NCBI GenBank assembly: GCA_033439765.1
Contig: JAULSN010000002.1
Location: 6,386,001 to 6,450,000, forward strand
DNA from: Lasiosphaeria ovina
Taxonomy: Eukaryota; Ascomycota; Sordariomycetes; Sordariales; Lasiosphaeriaceae
Length of the DNA: 64,000 nucleotides
Direction: 5' to 3'
The number at the start of each line of letters is the position of its first letter. Position 1 is the stretch's first letter. The position numbers and the translations under genes were made by a program. Shown here in pieces: positions 1-9,800 of this stretch. The notes beneath the pieces are model-generated. The model had not been told where the DNA came from and made no database searches. It saw nothing but the letters and a program-made list of their open reading frames with translations.

Positions 1-776
1 TAAACTATTCTTTTTGCCTTTTCTACGGCTGTTACCAGAGCATCTTTTTGTCGTACGTTACAATATTAACCAACTGCCCGCTTTGCTCGAGATATTATGG
101 CTATAAGAGAAAAGTCGGTTTAGTCGCTAGGTTGTTTTATTTAGATTATTACGATGACAATCATTATAAACACTTCATGGCATTTTCAGCTAGTTCTAGG
201 CCGTTGCGTACTAACATTTGTCAGCCGATGCTCGATCTAGCTCGGCCAACTTGGCCGGGCTAAGATGGATGGGGGCCGGAATACCGGGGCTGCAGCAGCG
301 CCGTTTGGGCCCAAACGAGTACCGAACGGGTCGGAGATAACATGGGCTGGCGTGCCGTGGGGGTTAGCGGGCGGTAGTGTGGGCGCTCGTCATTTCTGTC
401 CAAATCACGACGCCGAGCCGGCTGACGCCAGAGACGACTGCCTTTCAGCCACTTCCCCGCACCATCCCACACATCACGCATGGCCGTTGTCGAGGGGGTT
501 TGAGGGCTTGGCTTGACTGGACACTCGCCATCTGCGAGCTGTTGACGTGATGGAAACAGAGTGTGGAATCGGATCATCGGCACGAGCAATCACAGGGAAA
601 GATATTGCAAAATAAGAAGCCACAGAGAATGGGCACGGCTATAAGAACGCGAACAGACGGACGGGCGGCGATGCTTGGGGAGTCAAGTCGTCCTGCAAAT
701 TCCAGAAGAGACTTTAGTTCAGCCAATACACCACCAAGCGACTCTGAATATTGACAGGTGCCTCTTATAGACCACA
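1..776. other. Gene-free left edge and 5' flank of the TauD gene
   Basis: The first 260 bases are AT-rich and the next 300 are GC-rich. Short ORFs exist on both strands but none has a recognisable domain or consistent coding character. I see no RNA gene here. The last 100 bases should hold the promoter and 5' UTR of the dioxygenase gene, but there is no clear TATA box. Confidence 0.5.
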
Positions 777-2065
777 ATGTCGACAACAACCACAACCAAG
801 ACGGCCACCGAGAGTGAGCCAATCACGCTGACTCTGGCGTATGACAAAGAGATACACGAAGAAGTGAGCTTCGTCAGAACGGCCCAACCGAACATGGCTC
901 TAACCCAGAAACCAGTACAAATACGCGGCCTACCTGCCCGTGTACGATGAAAAGACGCACTTCCCTCCACTGCAGCCGTTCGAGTTCCGCGACCGCGGGC
1001 TGGCGGCGGCCAAGGACAAGCCCAACCTGCTGTCCCCGACCAACGCCGACCTTCAGGTCAGCAAGCTAACACCCGTCATCGGCACCGAGATCCGCGGGCT
1101 GCAGCTGTCGCAGCTCGACGACCGCCAGAAGGACGAGCTGGCCCTGCTCATTGCCGAGCGCGGCGTCGTCGTGTTCCGCGGCCAGGACTTCAAGGACATT
1201 GGCATCGACAAGCAAAAGGCCTTTGGGCGGTACTTTGGGCCGCTGCACATCCACGTACGTCAGTTTGAATCGGCCCCCCCAAACCTCACCTATTGACCGA
1301 ACATGCAGCCCGTCGGCGCCCACGTCAAGGACCACCTGGAGCTGCACAACATTTACCTGGGCCCGGACAACGAGTACCGCAACAAGCGGCGGTCGAGCCG
1401 GCTGACGACGGTCGGCTACCACTCGGACGTGTCGTACGAGCACCAGCCGCCGGGCATCACCATCCTCACGCTCGTATCAGTGCCGCCGACGGGCGGCGAC
1501 ACGGGCTGGACGTCGCAGACGGCCGCGTACGCGCGCCTGTCGCCGCCGATCCGCACGCTGCTCGAGGGCCTGCGTGCCGAGCACAGCGGCGTCCCGCAGG
1601 CCGACGGCGCCCGCCGCGACGGCAAGTTCGTCCGCCGCGAGCCTGTGTCGTCCGACCACCCCGTCGTCCGCGTCCACCCCGCCACCGGCCAGAAGGCCCT
1701 ATTCGTCAACCCGGGCTTCACGAAGCGCATCGTCGGGCTGCGCGACGAGGAGTCGGACGCGTTGCTCAAGCTGCTGTTTAATGTGAGTAACTACCTCTTG
1801 CCGCCCCTTCGTGCACATGCCTATAATGAGTAAAAGCTAACTGGTTGTCCTTGGTTAGCACATCTCGCTGGGCCAGGACTTCCAGGTGCGTGTGCGCTGG
1901 GAGGAGGGCACCGTCGCACTGTGGGACAACCGTGTCACCGCCCACACGGCCATCTCCGACTACAACGTGCACAACCCCCAGGAGGGTCTGCGCCACGGCT
2001 TCCGCATCACCACGCTGGCCGACCGGCCCACGGGCGTCGACGGGCTCGAGTCCACTTGGGAGTGA
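777..2065 (+). CDS. TauD/TfdA-family Fe(II)/2-oxoglutarate dioxygenase (4 exons, 368 aa)
   Basis: Exons are 777-863, 916-1254, 1309-1782 and 1859-2065. All junctions are GT-AG and phase 0. The protein matches the fungal alpha-ketoglutarate-dependent sulfonate/taurine dioxygenase family, which uses Fe(II), O2 and 2-oxoglutarate to hydroxylate small acids, often sulfonates, and so releases sulfite for sulfur supply. Visible signatures are the iron-binding H-x-D at His180/Asp182 (GYHSD), the distal iron His near residue 329 (VTAHT), and the 2-oxoglutarate-binding Arg in GLRHGFRIT near the C-terminus. Without the first intron the frame reaches a TGA about 90 bases later, which supports that intron. 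Length is normal for the family. It has no signal peptide and is probably cytosolic. The substrate cannot be read from the sequence; phenoxyacid- or sulfate-ester-type dioxygenases are alternatives. Confidence 0.9.
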
Positions 2066-2149
2066 AGTGACTAGGTAATTAGGGAGTGGGCGGCAAGGCT
2101 TTGACAGACGCTTTGTTTGCCTTGCGTGTAGTTAGCAGTTAGCTTTGAC

Positions 2150-2592
2150 TTGGGTGATAATCAGGTTGTCAACAATGCGGATTCATTTGGGTCTTTGCAA
2201 TCTCCTTGCGTGATTTGTGGCGGCTGTGGACGTGGTATCCCCGTTTCGGTAGTCAAGATTGGTGTCGACATCCCGGCCATTCAGGCCACCGTGGGCCCCA
2301 AGGTCACCGTAAACCCAACAGGTACCGCACCCATACCAAAACGATTGCCGGGCCCATCGCGTTTGCCTTCCAAGTTGAGAAGCTGCGGGTTGGCCGAAAG
2401 GGCGCGGCATCCAGCAAGCCGTTTGTCAGCGGAGCCTTTCTCGGACAGGCGGATGAGAAGGTCAAATACGTGATAGAGAGAGCCGGGGAGGACTTGGACG
2501 AGGAGGACTTGGACGACTTTGGCGTCGAGGCTCGCCAGGGGCTGGGTGAAGATGGCGAGGAGTGTCAGATCATTACTCTCGTCACAGAGTAA
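2150..2592 (+). pseudogene. Decayed ORF with a probable 1-bp frameshift, unknown family
   Basis: Two overlapping reading frames read like one protein. The upstream frame contains VKIGVDIPAIQATVGPK and runs to about 2338. The other frame contains GPIAFAFQVEKLRVGRK and then an acidic tail ending at a TAA at 2590-2592. They would be continuous if one A were added to the AAAA run near 2338. There is no good ATG or splice acceptor at the 5' end, and an AT-rich repetitive stretch follows. I do not recognise the family. I infer the 3' remnant of a gene. A short real gene with a mis-read homopolymer is the alternative. Confidence 0.35.
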
Positions 2593-2831
2593 TTCAGCGG
2601 ATTCAGGCCGGAATGGAGGTTGGGGCGAACAGAGTTGACTCTGCTATACTAGTCCCCATTGATATACACCCTATCAGAAGTTAATTACTTCTCCTTTATC
2701 AGTATTATCGTACAAGAATTAGTCACTCTTTCTAGCGGCTTCTTTCGACTAGTGAACCGAAAATTACTCTACAATTTACCGACGTCGCTGGTAAAATCTT
2801 CCTCTACCCGCCCTAGCTGCCTTTTCCGCCC

Positions 2832-3172
2832 TGACTGGCCGGCTTGACTGAAGAACCCGGGCGACTGGCCGGCTTGCAACGGACAGGTTGACTAGCTAGC
2901 CCGGGCAACTGCCTTGAAGCTCCCTTGCGTACAGGTTCGCTGCAGGACCTGGGTAACTGGCTCGCAACTGACAGCTTGACTGGCTGGCTCAAGGAACTGG
3001 CTTCCAGGTTGCAACTGCCTTGGGTATAGGTTGACTGCAGGACCCGGGCTACCTCCTGCGTATAGGTTGACTACCGAGTCTAGGCAACTGTCTAGCGGGC
3101 AGGTTATGAGCCTCACAACTCTTGCAGTCGACAGGTTGACTGAACCGGCTTGCAGTTGCAAGGTTGACTAGC
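2832..3172. repeat. Degenerate minisatellite-like array
   Basis: About 340 bp of interleaved, diverged motifs. GGTTGACT occurs exactly five times, at 2886, 3029, 3065, 3134 and 3162, mixed with variants of ACCCGGGCAACTG and GGCTTGCAACTG. Unit length is irregular (spacings 28-143). The array follows an AT-rich stretch (2640-2820) with no coding potential. It looks like an old tandem array or a decayed repeat-rich element. Confidence 0.6.
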
Positions 3173-3402
3173 GCATCGAAGGCGGCACTGGTTATATTCT
3201 GCTTGGCATGCATGAACTTTCAGGCAAATAATCACGACTCCGCAGTCTCATGACCTCTGCTGATAAAGATGGGCAATGGGCATGTTAAATGTTTGGGGGC
3301 TGTACTAATTAAATTCAGCATTTGATTATCTCACACCATTCAACCAGGACAGACGGTTCCGGTTCCGCATCTCTAGAACTAGACCCAGACTAATTAAGTA
3401 GA

Positions 3403-4054
3403 CTAAAACGTGCCAGCCGTAAAGTCCACCACGGTGACCTTCTGCACAATCGGCTCGACTTCCTTCTTGAACTTCTGGTGCGCCGGGTCCTTTTCGAGGT
3501 AGTAGTTCCTCTCGTCGGCCGTGGCAAACTGCATGACGAAGCCGTGTGTCAAGCCGTCCTGCGGTCGGTGGTCAGCATATTCACGGGGGGGCCGTCACTG
3601 AGCAGAGTAGCTCACCTGCTTGCCCTCGGGCGAGTTGTCCTTGCCGCCAGTCATGCTCTTGATGTAGGGCTGCTGCGAGTTGAGCGACAGGCAGCTTTCC
3701 TTGAGCGCGAGGAAGTTTGCGCAAGCCTGTGTGGTGACGGGTCAGCGGCGGCAATCGGGGCATTCGGTCATGAGCGCGCCGTTGTGGTTTGGCAACGTGA
3801 GCCGCGAATGGCCTCACTCGCGCCCATGAGCCGACACACAGAACAGAACTCACCGTCTCCACGGCAGCCGCATCGGCCTCCTGCTTAAACTGGAACAGCA
3901 CAATGTGGGTGATGGCGGCGTGCGTGTCGGGGCCCTTGTAGCGCACGGCCGTCGACACGAAGGAGAAGCCGAGCGGGTCGAAGACGATGAAGAGGGCGAG
4001 CGCGCACACGGAGGCGATAGCGATGCGCAGCACGTTTGGCTGGACCTGCACCAT
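3403..4054 (-). CDS. Stress-responsive A/B-barrel (Dabb) domain protein with N-terminal membrane anchor (3 exons, 155 aa)
   Basis: Exons on the minus strand are 4054-3854, 3726-3616 and 3558-3403, all GT-AG and phase 0. Residues about 10-33 form one hydrophobic segment (IAIASVCALALFIVF), a signal anchor or transmembrane helix. From about residue 46 the chain is a Dabb ferredoxin-like domain: it opens with HIVLFQFKQEAD, continues through SMTGGKDNSPEGKQ and THGFVMQFATADER, and closes with VTVVDFTAGTF. Such domains usually dimerise. Characterised relatives include plant stress proteins and small polyketide cyclases or olivetolic-acid-cyclase-like enzymes, but most fungal members have no known reaction. 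No polyketide synthase lies in this window, so a housekeeping or stress role is more likely. The hydrophobic N-terminus is unusual for the family and suggests membrane association. The gene is divergent from the aldo/keto reductase at 5.5 kb. Confidence 0.85.
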
Positions 4055-5520
4055 GATGCTTGCCTCAGGTCGGACGCGCTCCTCGATTGATTGGTTCCGG
4101 TTTGGCTCGCGACTGGCGCTGGGTAGGCTGCGGGGCGAGAGGATGCGATACGGAGGCAGTCGATTGAAGCGTCGTCAAAAATTCAAGGGACAACGATGTC
4201 CGGCGCGACGCACTGTCTCGGCTGTTTGGGCACTTTGTGCGACCCGACTGTCCTTGGCTGCGCTCCAGGTTGCCACTCGCAATTTCCCCCAGATCCATCG
4301 TGCTCCAACGAGGGGGCTTGGCCCAAGTCCAACCAACGTCTTGGCCCCCAATCTTCCTTATCAGTCGGCCGTTATCGCGGATAAGCGCACGAGCCATCTC
4401 GCAAGATGTGCCCAGACAAACAGGCGAGCGAACAAAACGTCTCGTTCAATGCACGCACGGTTGCACGACACATGCACTTTGGTGACATAACGCCTGGCAC
4501 AAGGCCGACAGGACATTTGCTCGGATATTCCCGGGGGGTTGTATTTCGGCATTATCCATAACACCGCCCCAGTGGAAGGGCTGGCCGAAAGTTGAGGTCG
4601 CATCAGTCCAAAGGCTTGGTAAAAGGCCAAGCTGGGCTTGGTAATTAATTATGGAAGGTCACGTGCAATTGTCTGTCGGGTGTCGGTCGGGCGGTAGGGC
4701 TGAGGAGGGAAGGGGCCTAGAAAGTAATGGCTCGCTGGGATTTAGAGGGGGATTCGTCGCTCCTTCGCAAATTTCAGCCAGCGGGACTACGGAATAGTGG
4801 TTGTTGGTGCATGTGCACTCAGTGGTTAGTGCACAAGCCTGTGCCTGCTTCGCGGCCCACGCAATACCTGCAGCGAAAATGTGGAGCAATGGCTTCACAA
4901 GTCTGGCCCGCGATGACACTGAAATACTATGCTTTTCTGACATCGAGGCTAGTATCTCCCAGAGGAGTTGAGAGTTGAGATGTGTTTATTAACAATTGAC
5001 GGGTCTGATTGGCCAATGATCAGCTCATACAAATCATTACTCTTCCCTCGGACTCGAGGCCTTTCTTTGGATTGACAAATCCGAGCAAAGGCCAAAACAG
5101 GACATCAATATTTGACCAATTGAACGGTACCCGAAAACACAAATGCTATGCGTGTCGTTTGCGTATCGCCGAATCGCGAGATGATGCAGTGATTGAACTT
5201 GCCACTGCGGCATTGAATCGGCGTTCGGAGTTTATCAGTGCTCTTAGGAGTTTACTGATCAGTAATGTCCGGCCGGCACGATTCTCGACCGATTTGGGCG
5301 TGATGACAAACCCAAGCGGCAGCCTTGGCAAGTTCAAGTTTGGTGCGTATGCGTATTGGTGCCCGAGTTTCAGACTCGGACGCTATTAATGAGACGCCTA
5401 TAAAGTCACGACATTCCTCCACGATCGAGGTGCAGAGAAACAAGTATCAACCCCAATCCCATCTCCCTTACCACCAGCACCACAGCAAAACAACAGCACC
5501 ACCAACAACTGCGAAACCTG
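4055..5520. other. Intergenic region between two divergent genes
   Basis: About 1.5 kb between the Dabb gene (minus) and the aldo/keto reductase (plus). Short ORFs on both strands show no family resemblance. The region should contain both promoters. A TATA-like element sits at its right end. Confidence 0.5.
5399..5405 (+). promoter_or_regulatory. TATA-like box of the aldo/keto reductase gene
   Basis: TATAAAG lies about 130 bases upstream of the preferred ATG at 5533. The intervening leader is CA-rich, as is common in fungal 5' UTRs. Confidence 0.45.
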
Positions 5521-5532
5521 ATGCTGAGAAGA

Positions 5533-6698
5533 ATGGCCGCCCTGACCATCAACTCCAAGATCAAGCTCCCCAGCGGCTATGAAATTCCCCAGCTGGGATA
5601 TGGCGTGAGTTTTACTCCGTCCTCTCTGCGGCATTGTCTGTGCTTGCTTGCCTCAAGGATGTCGCTAATCTTGTCTTCTGTGAATTCTAGCTCTACCAAA
5701 CGTGCGAACCCTCTTCCCAGACTTGCACTCCCCCAATTCGATTGCCCGTGGCAGACCTGACTCATGACCATGCATCCATGCGTCTGCCGAGCATCTTAAG
5801 CCAATTAGCAACTGAAGCTAACGTGCCGATTCCCGCAGTCCCCCAGAAGATACTGAAAAAGTGTCCAAGCTAGCTCTTGAAGCCGGCTACACCCACGTGC
5901 GTATTTCCGACATTGTGAATTTCTGATGGCGCGTTCTAATTAACGTCGCGACTCCAGTTCGACTCGGCAGCCTTCTACGACAACGAAGACGGCGCGGGCA
6001 GAGCCATCCGCACCGGCACCAAGCTCCCGCGCGAGCAGATTTTCTTCACCTCCAAGGTGCCGCCCGGAAGCGTGTCGTACGACGGCGCCAAGGCGACCAT
6101 CGACCAGACGCTCGCCAAGTCGGAGCTCGGCTACGTGGACCTGATGCTGCTGCACGCGCCGTACGGCGGGTCGGCGAACCGCAAGGGCGCGTGGCGCGCC
6201 CTGGTCGAGGCCGTCGAGGCCGGCAAGGTGCGCAGCATCGGCGTCAGCAACTACGGCGTCCAGCACCTCGACGAGCTGGAGCGGCACATTGCCGAGCTCG
6301 AGGCCGAGCGCGGCGGCCCCGGCAAGGGCGGCGTGCTGAGCGCCGGCCAGTGGGAGATCCATCCCTGGTGCGCCCGCCGCGACATCACCGACTGGTGCGC
6401 CGCGCGCGGCGTCGCCGTGCAGGCCTACACCCCGCTCGTCCGCGGCAAGCGCTGGGGCGACCCGGCGCTCAAGAAGCTCGCCGACAAGTACAACAAGTCC
6501 GAGGCCCAGGTCCTCATCCGGTGGAGCCTGCAGAAGGGCTTTATCCCGCTCCCCAAGAGCGTCACGCCCGACCGCATCCGCTCCAACGCCGACGTCTATG
6601 ACTTTGCCCTCACCCCTGAGGAGGTCGCCGGCCTCGAGACGGACGGCTACGCCCCCGTCGCCGGCTGGGATCCCACCGTCGCGCCGCTTGAGGCTTGA
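5533..6698 (+). CDS. Aldo/keto reductase (4 exons, 293 aa)
   Basis: Exons are 5533-5604, 5691-5701, 5839-5896 and 5958-6698. Exon 2 is only 11 nt. Splicing it in restores the AKR sequence GYGLYQTPPEDT and keeps phase. The NADPH-dependent AKR tetrad is complete: Asp49, Tyr54 (AAFYDNED), Lys80 (FFTSK) and His113 (LMLLHAPYGG). The family signature GKVRSIGVSNYG and the NADP-binding IPLPKSVTPDRI also follow. Such enzymes reduce aldehydes and ketones in the cytosol; the substrate is unknown. Sequence and length fit the small AKR3/AKR5-like fungal reductases. I chose ATG 5533 because its context (A at -3, G at +4) beats that of the in-frame ATG at 5521, which would add four residues. The gene converges on the NACHT gene, with 142 bp between stop codons. 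The long ORF on the opposite strand is a GC-rich shadow. Confidence 0.92.
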
Positions 6699-6840
6699 GG
6701 CCGATGAATACATTTCGGGGGGGATATTGTTGCCACCCTTGGTCGGATCGTGTATGTATCGAGGCGGTGAATAAATGCGGATTTGCATTCATAATTTATC
6801 GCAAATAATTATATGACGTGATGGTTGTTCGATGTGGGCT

Positions 6841-9800
6841 TCAGTTGACAAACGAGGCCGTCATTCGTTTCCACCCTGCCCCGTGCTGGACATAACCCTG
6901 TTCCTCCGAGTCCGCCGGGTCTCTCGGTCTCTTCAGCGGCGACCTCGGCTGCACGGCGCTGCCCACGGGCTGTCCCGGACGCCACGGCGACTGCGCAATG
7001 GGCTTTGCCGCGCTCGGGCACGCGCTCTCGAGCTTCGCCGCGAGCATGTGGTTGTACGGCGAGAACCCCGGCACGCTCTCGGCCCGCTCCAGGAAGACGT
7101 TAACGGCCCTGGCGATGAGCTGGCCCTGGCGGTGGTTGAGGCGTAGCCAGTACGGTTGGACAACGTGGTCCAGACGCAGCCACAGAAGCCGCATCATCCA
7201 CGTCGCGGCCTGCTGGTCGTTGTTACTGCTGCTGGTGCTGCTGCCGGTAATTTTAGCCTCGCACAAGGCGGCGTACAAGCTGTTTGCGCTCATCTGCGCC
7301 TCCAAGCACGGCAGCTCGCGGTCGCGGCTGCCGAGATCGACTCGCGACAGCACGTAGCCGAGCTCGCCTACGTAATCGTCGGCACAGTCGACCAGCTGCT
7401 GCACGGTGAAGACGGCGAGCAGCAGCCGCGCCCAGAACGGAATGCATGCTATCGGGGCGCGCGATCTGGGCTTTACCGCGTCCTGGTAGAGTACTATGGC
7501 GCTGGGATCTGCGCCGAACCGCACGAGCAGCCTGAACACGCCCTTGCGCAGCGCCTCGGCGAACTGACCGGCGCCGGGACCAAGCTTCACCCGCCCATCC
7601 GCGTCTAGCGTCAAGACGGGCACTATCTGCCCCGCGAACCACGACCATGGCGTTTCGTATGACCCGTTGCCGGCGCCCTGGTAGCGCTCGTTGAGATCGT
7701 GTCCCGCGGCCAGGAGACGGTGGAGGAGCTCGAGGCGCCGCGGCGGCCACGCCTGCGTGTGGGTCTGCGTCTCCATCTCCGTCTCGGAACTGCTGCCGGC
7801 GTTGGCTGCTGCTGCTGCTACTGCCGCCGCCGTCTCGTTATTTTCGTAGCCAAGGAGGTAGCTGAGTGGCGGTGTCTGGAACCCGCCGAAGTACTCCGCG
7901 TCCCTGTCGAGCTTCCTGCCCACGTAGCAGTATAGCCGGGCCTGAAGCACGTACGCACGGTACTGGATGTCACCGGCCCGCGTGCTGGTTTTTCTGTTGT
8001 TTCTGCTAGGGTTCCTGTCTGACGGGAGGTCTGGGCTGCTGGGTACAGTTTTCTTCAGGGTGGAGTCATGGATGGTCTGGACTGCCAGGTCTAGGTCGTC
8101 TAGGAGATCCTCTGTCCTCGTGGCTATTCGAGACGATCCGTTGTGATCAGGATACGAGTGGCACGCGTAGGCTAGGGCGCGGACTACGAAGTGTTCGAGA
8201 CGCTCGACCGCCTGCGCGTAGATATCCGTGCTTGCCTTTAGCCTTGTCAAAGGAAACCCGAGGTGGGTAGATGGATCGGCAAAGTCGACGTGCTTGATCC
8301 AGGCGACTTGGGCCTGGAAGGTGGAAAAGTGGGGGTTAAAGTTGGGCCGTGTCTTAGAGGCGATGTAGTCGTACATGTCTCGCGTTCGCAGGAAGTCGCT
8401 GACGGTGCGGTGCAGGAACTCGACTTGGCCGCGGTGGATCTCCAGCAGGCCCTGGCAGCGCGAGTTGAGGCGGCGCGAAAAGCGCTCGTTCAGGCTGTCG
8501 AACCGCTTGTGGTCCCAGGGCTCGACGGCTTCCTGCAGCGCGTACGACGCGTCGTCGTACTCGAGGTCGTGGAAGATGTAGAGCTCCTGCGGGAGGGGCG
8601 CGTGGGCGGCTAGGGCGATGCGCAGCGTCCCCGCCATCTTCTCGTGGTAAAAGGGCTCGACCGACTCGATGATGTGGTGGAAGAAGTCCTCAAGGTCTGA
8701 AGGCAGCGTGTCAAGCCGCTTGTGCAGATCCGCCAGGGTGTCGTAGTTGGTCAGCCCCCTGTGGAGGAGCTTGGTCACCAGGTATACCCAGAGGAAGACT
8801 CCCTGCGCCCGGTTGACGATCTCGTCGACCAGCGACTGTGCGCCAGCCGTGCTAGAAACGAGCCTGTCCCAGCCGGGGTGCGTGGGCAGCTGCGCCTCGA
8901 CGTAGTTGCGGATGTCGCAGCGCGTCAGCTCGTGCATCATGACGCGCGCTGCCGAATCGCCGCCGCCCAGCTGCTCCTCAAACACATTCCACGGCCGGCT
9001 CGAGACGCACATTTTGATTCTGGGCGAGCTGCAGAGCCGCTTGAGTGTCTGGCACATTTCGGCGTGGTCGCCGTTGAACTCGTCGAGCCCGTCGATGAAG
9101 AAGCAGAATCTGGCGGGGAGGTTCTCTTGGGCTGCCATCCGTGACATGGCCTCTTGCAGCTCAGTCAAGGTCCAGGGAACGACTCTGTTGTCGCCCGCAA
9201 ACCCCGACGTGGGCGCCTTCCGCAGCCAGCGCCCGGGGCAGGTCACGGGAATCAGCTCGGGCACCTGGCACAGTATGTCGAGCAGGAGAGACCGGAGAAG
9301 GCCCTCGTGTGACTTCTGTATAACTGTCCCGGCATACCAGAAGAAGTGCGAGGCCACAACGACATTTTCGGCTCCGGCCCCGGCCCCGGCCCCGGCCCCG
9401 GCCCCGGCCCACGCGGACAGGGCACGTCTCGTCTGCTCGTGGTCGGCAACGTATTTCATGAGTGTCGACTTGCCGGACCCGGGCTTCCCCGACACCCAGA
9501 ACATGCCGCTACCAGATGCCAGCCATCGAGCGATGCGGGATTGCATGTCTTGCTCATCACACCCCAGCTGTCCCTGGTTAGGATCGAACACCCATGTAAA
9601 CGTCGCCTGGTGGGCGTCATGTATCTTGTCGTGGCGCACTGGCCGGTGGCTGTAGTCGAGCGTAGCCAACACCTTCATCTCTTGGGCGTACCTCTCGCCC
9701 GTCAGCGACAGCTTTGAGATCTTGGTGGTCAGCGCGCCGACCTCATGCGACGACAGGCTGTTGTTTGCTCCCTGGCTCGAGTTGACTTTTTTGACTTGGT

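Noticed and set aside
5940..6788. 282-codon ORF on the minus strand inside the aldo/keto reductase
   Set aside because: It mirrors the GC-rich codons of the clear AKR exon on the other strand and has no domain of its own.
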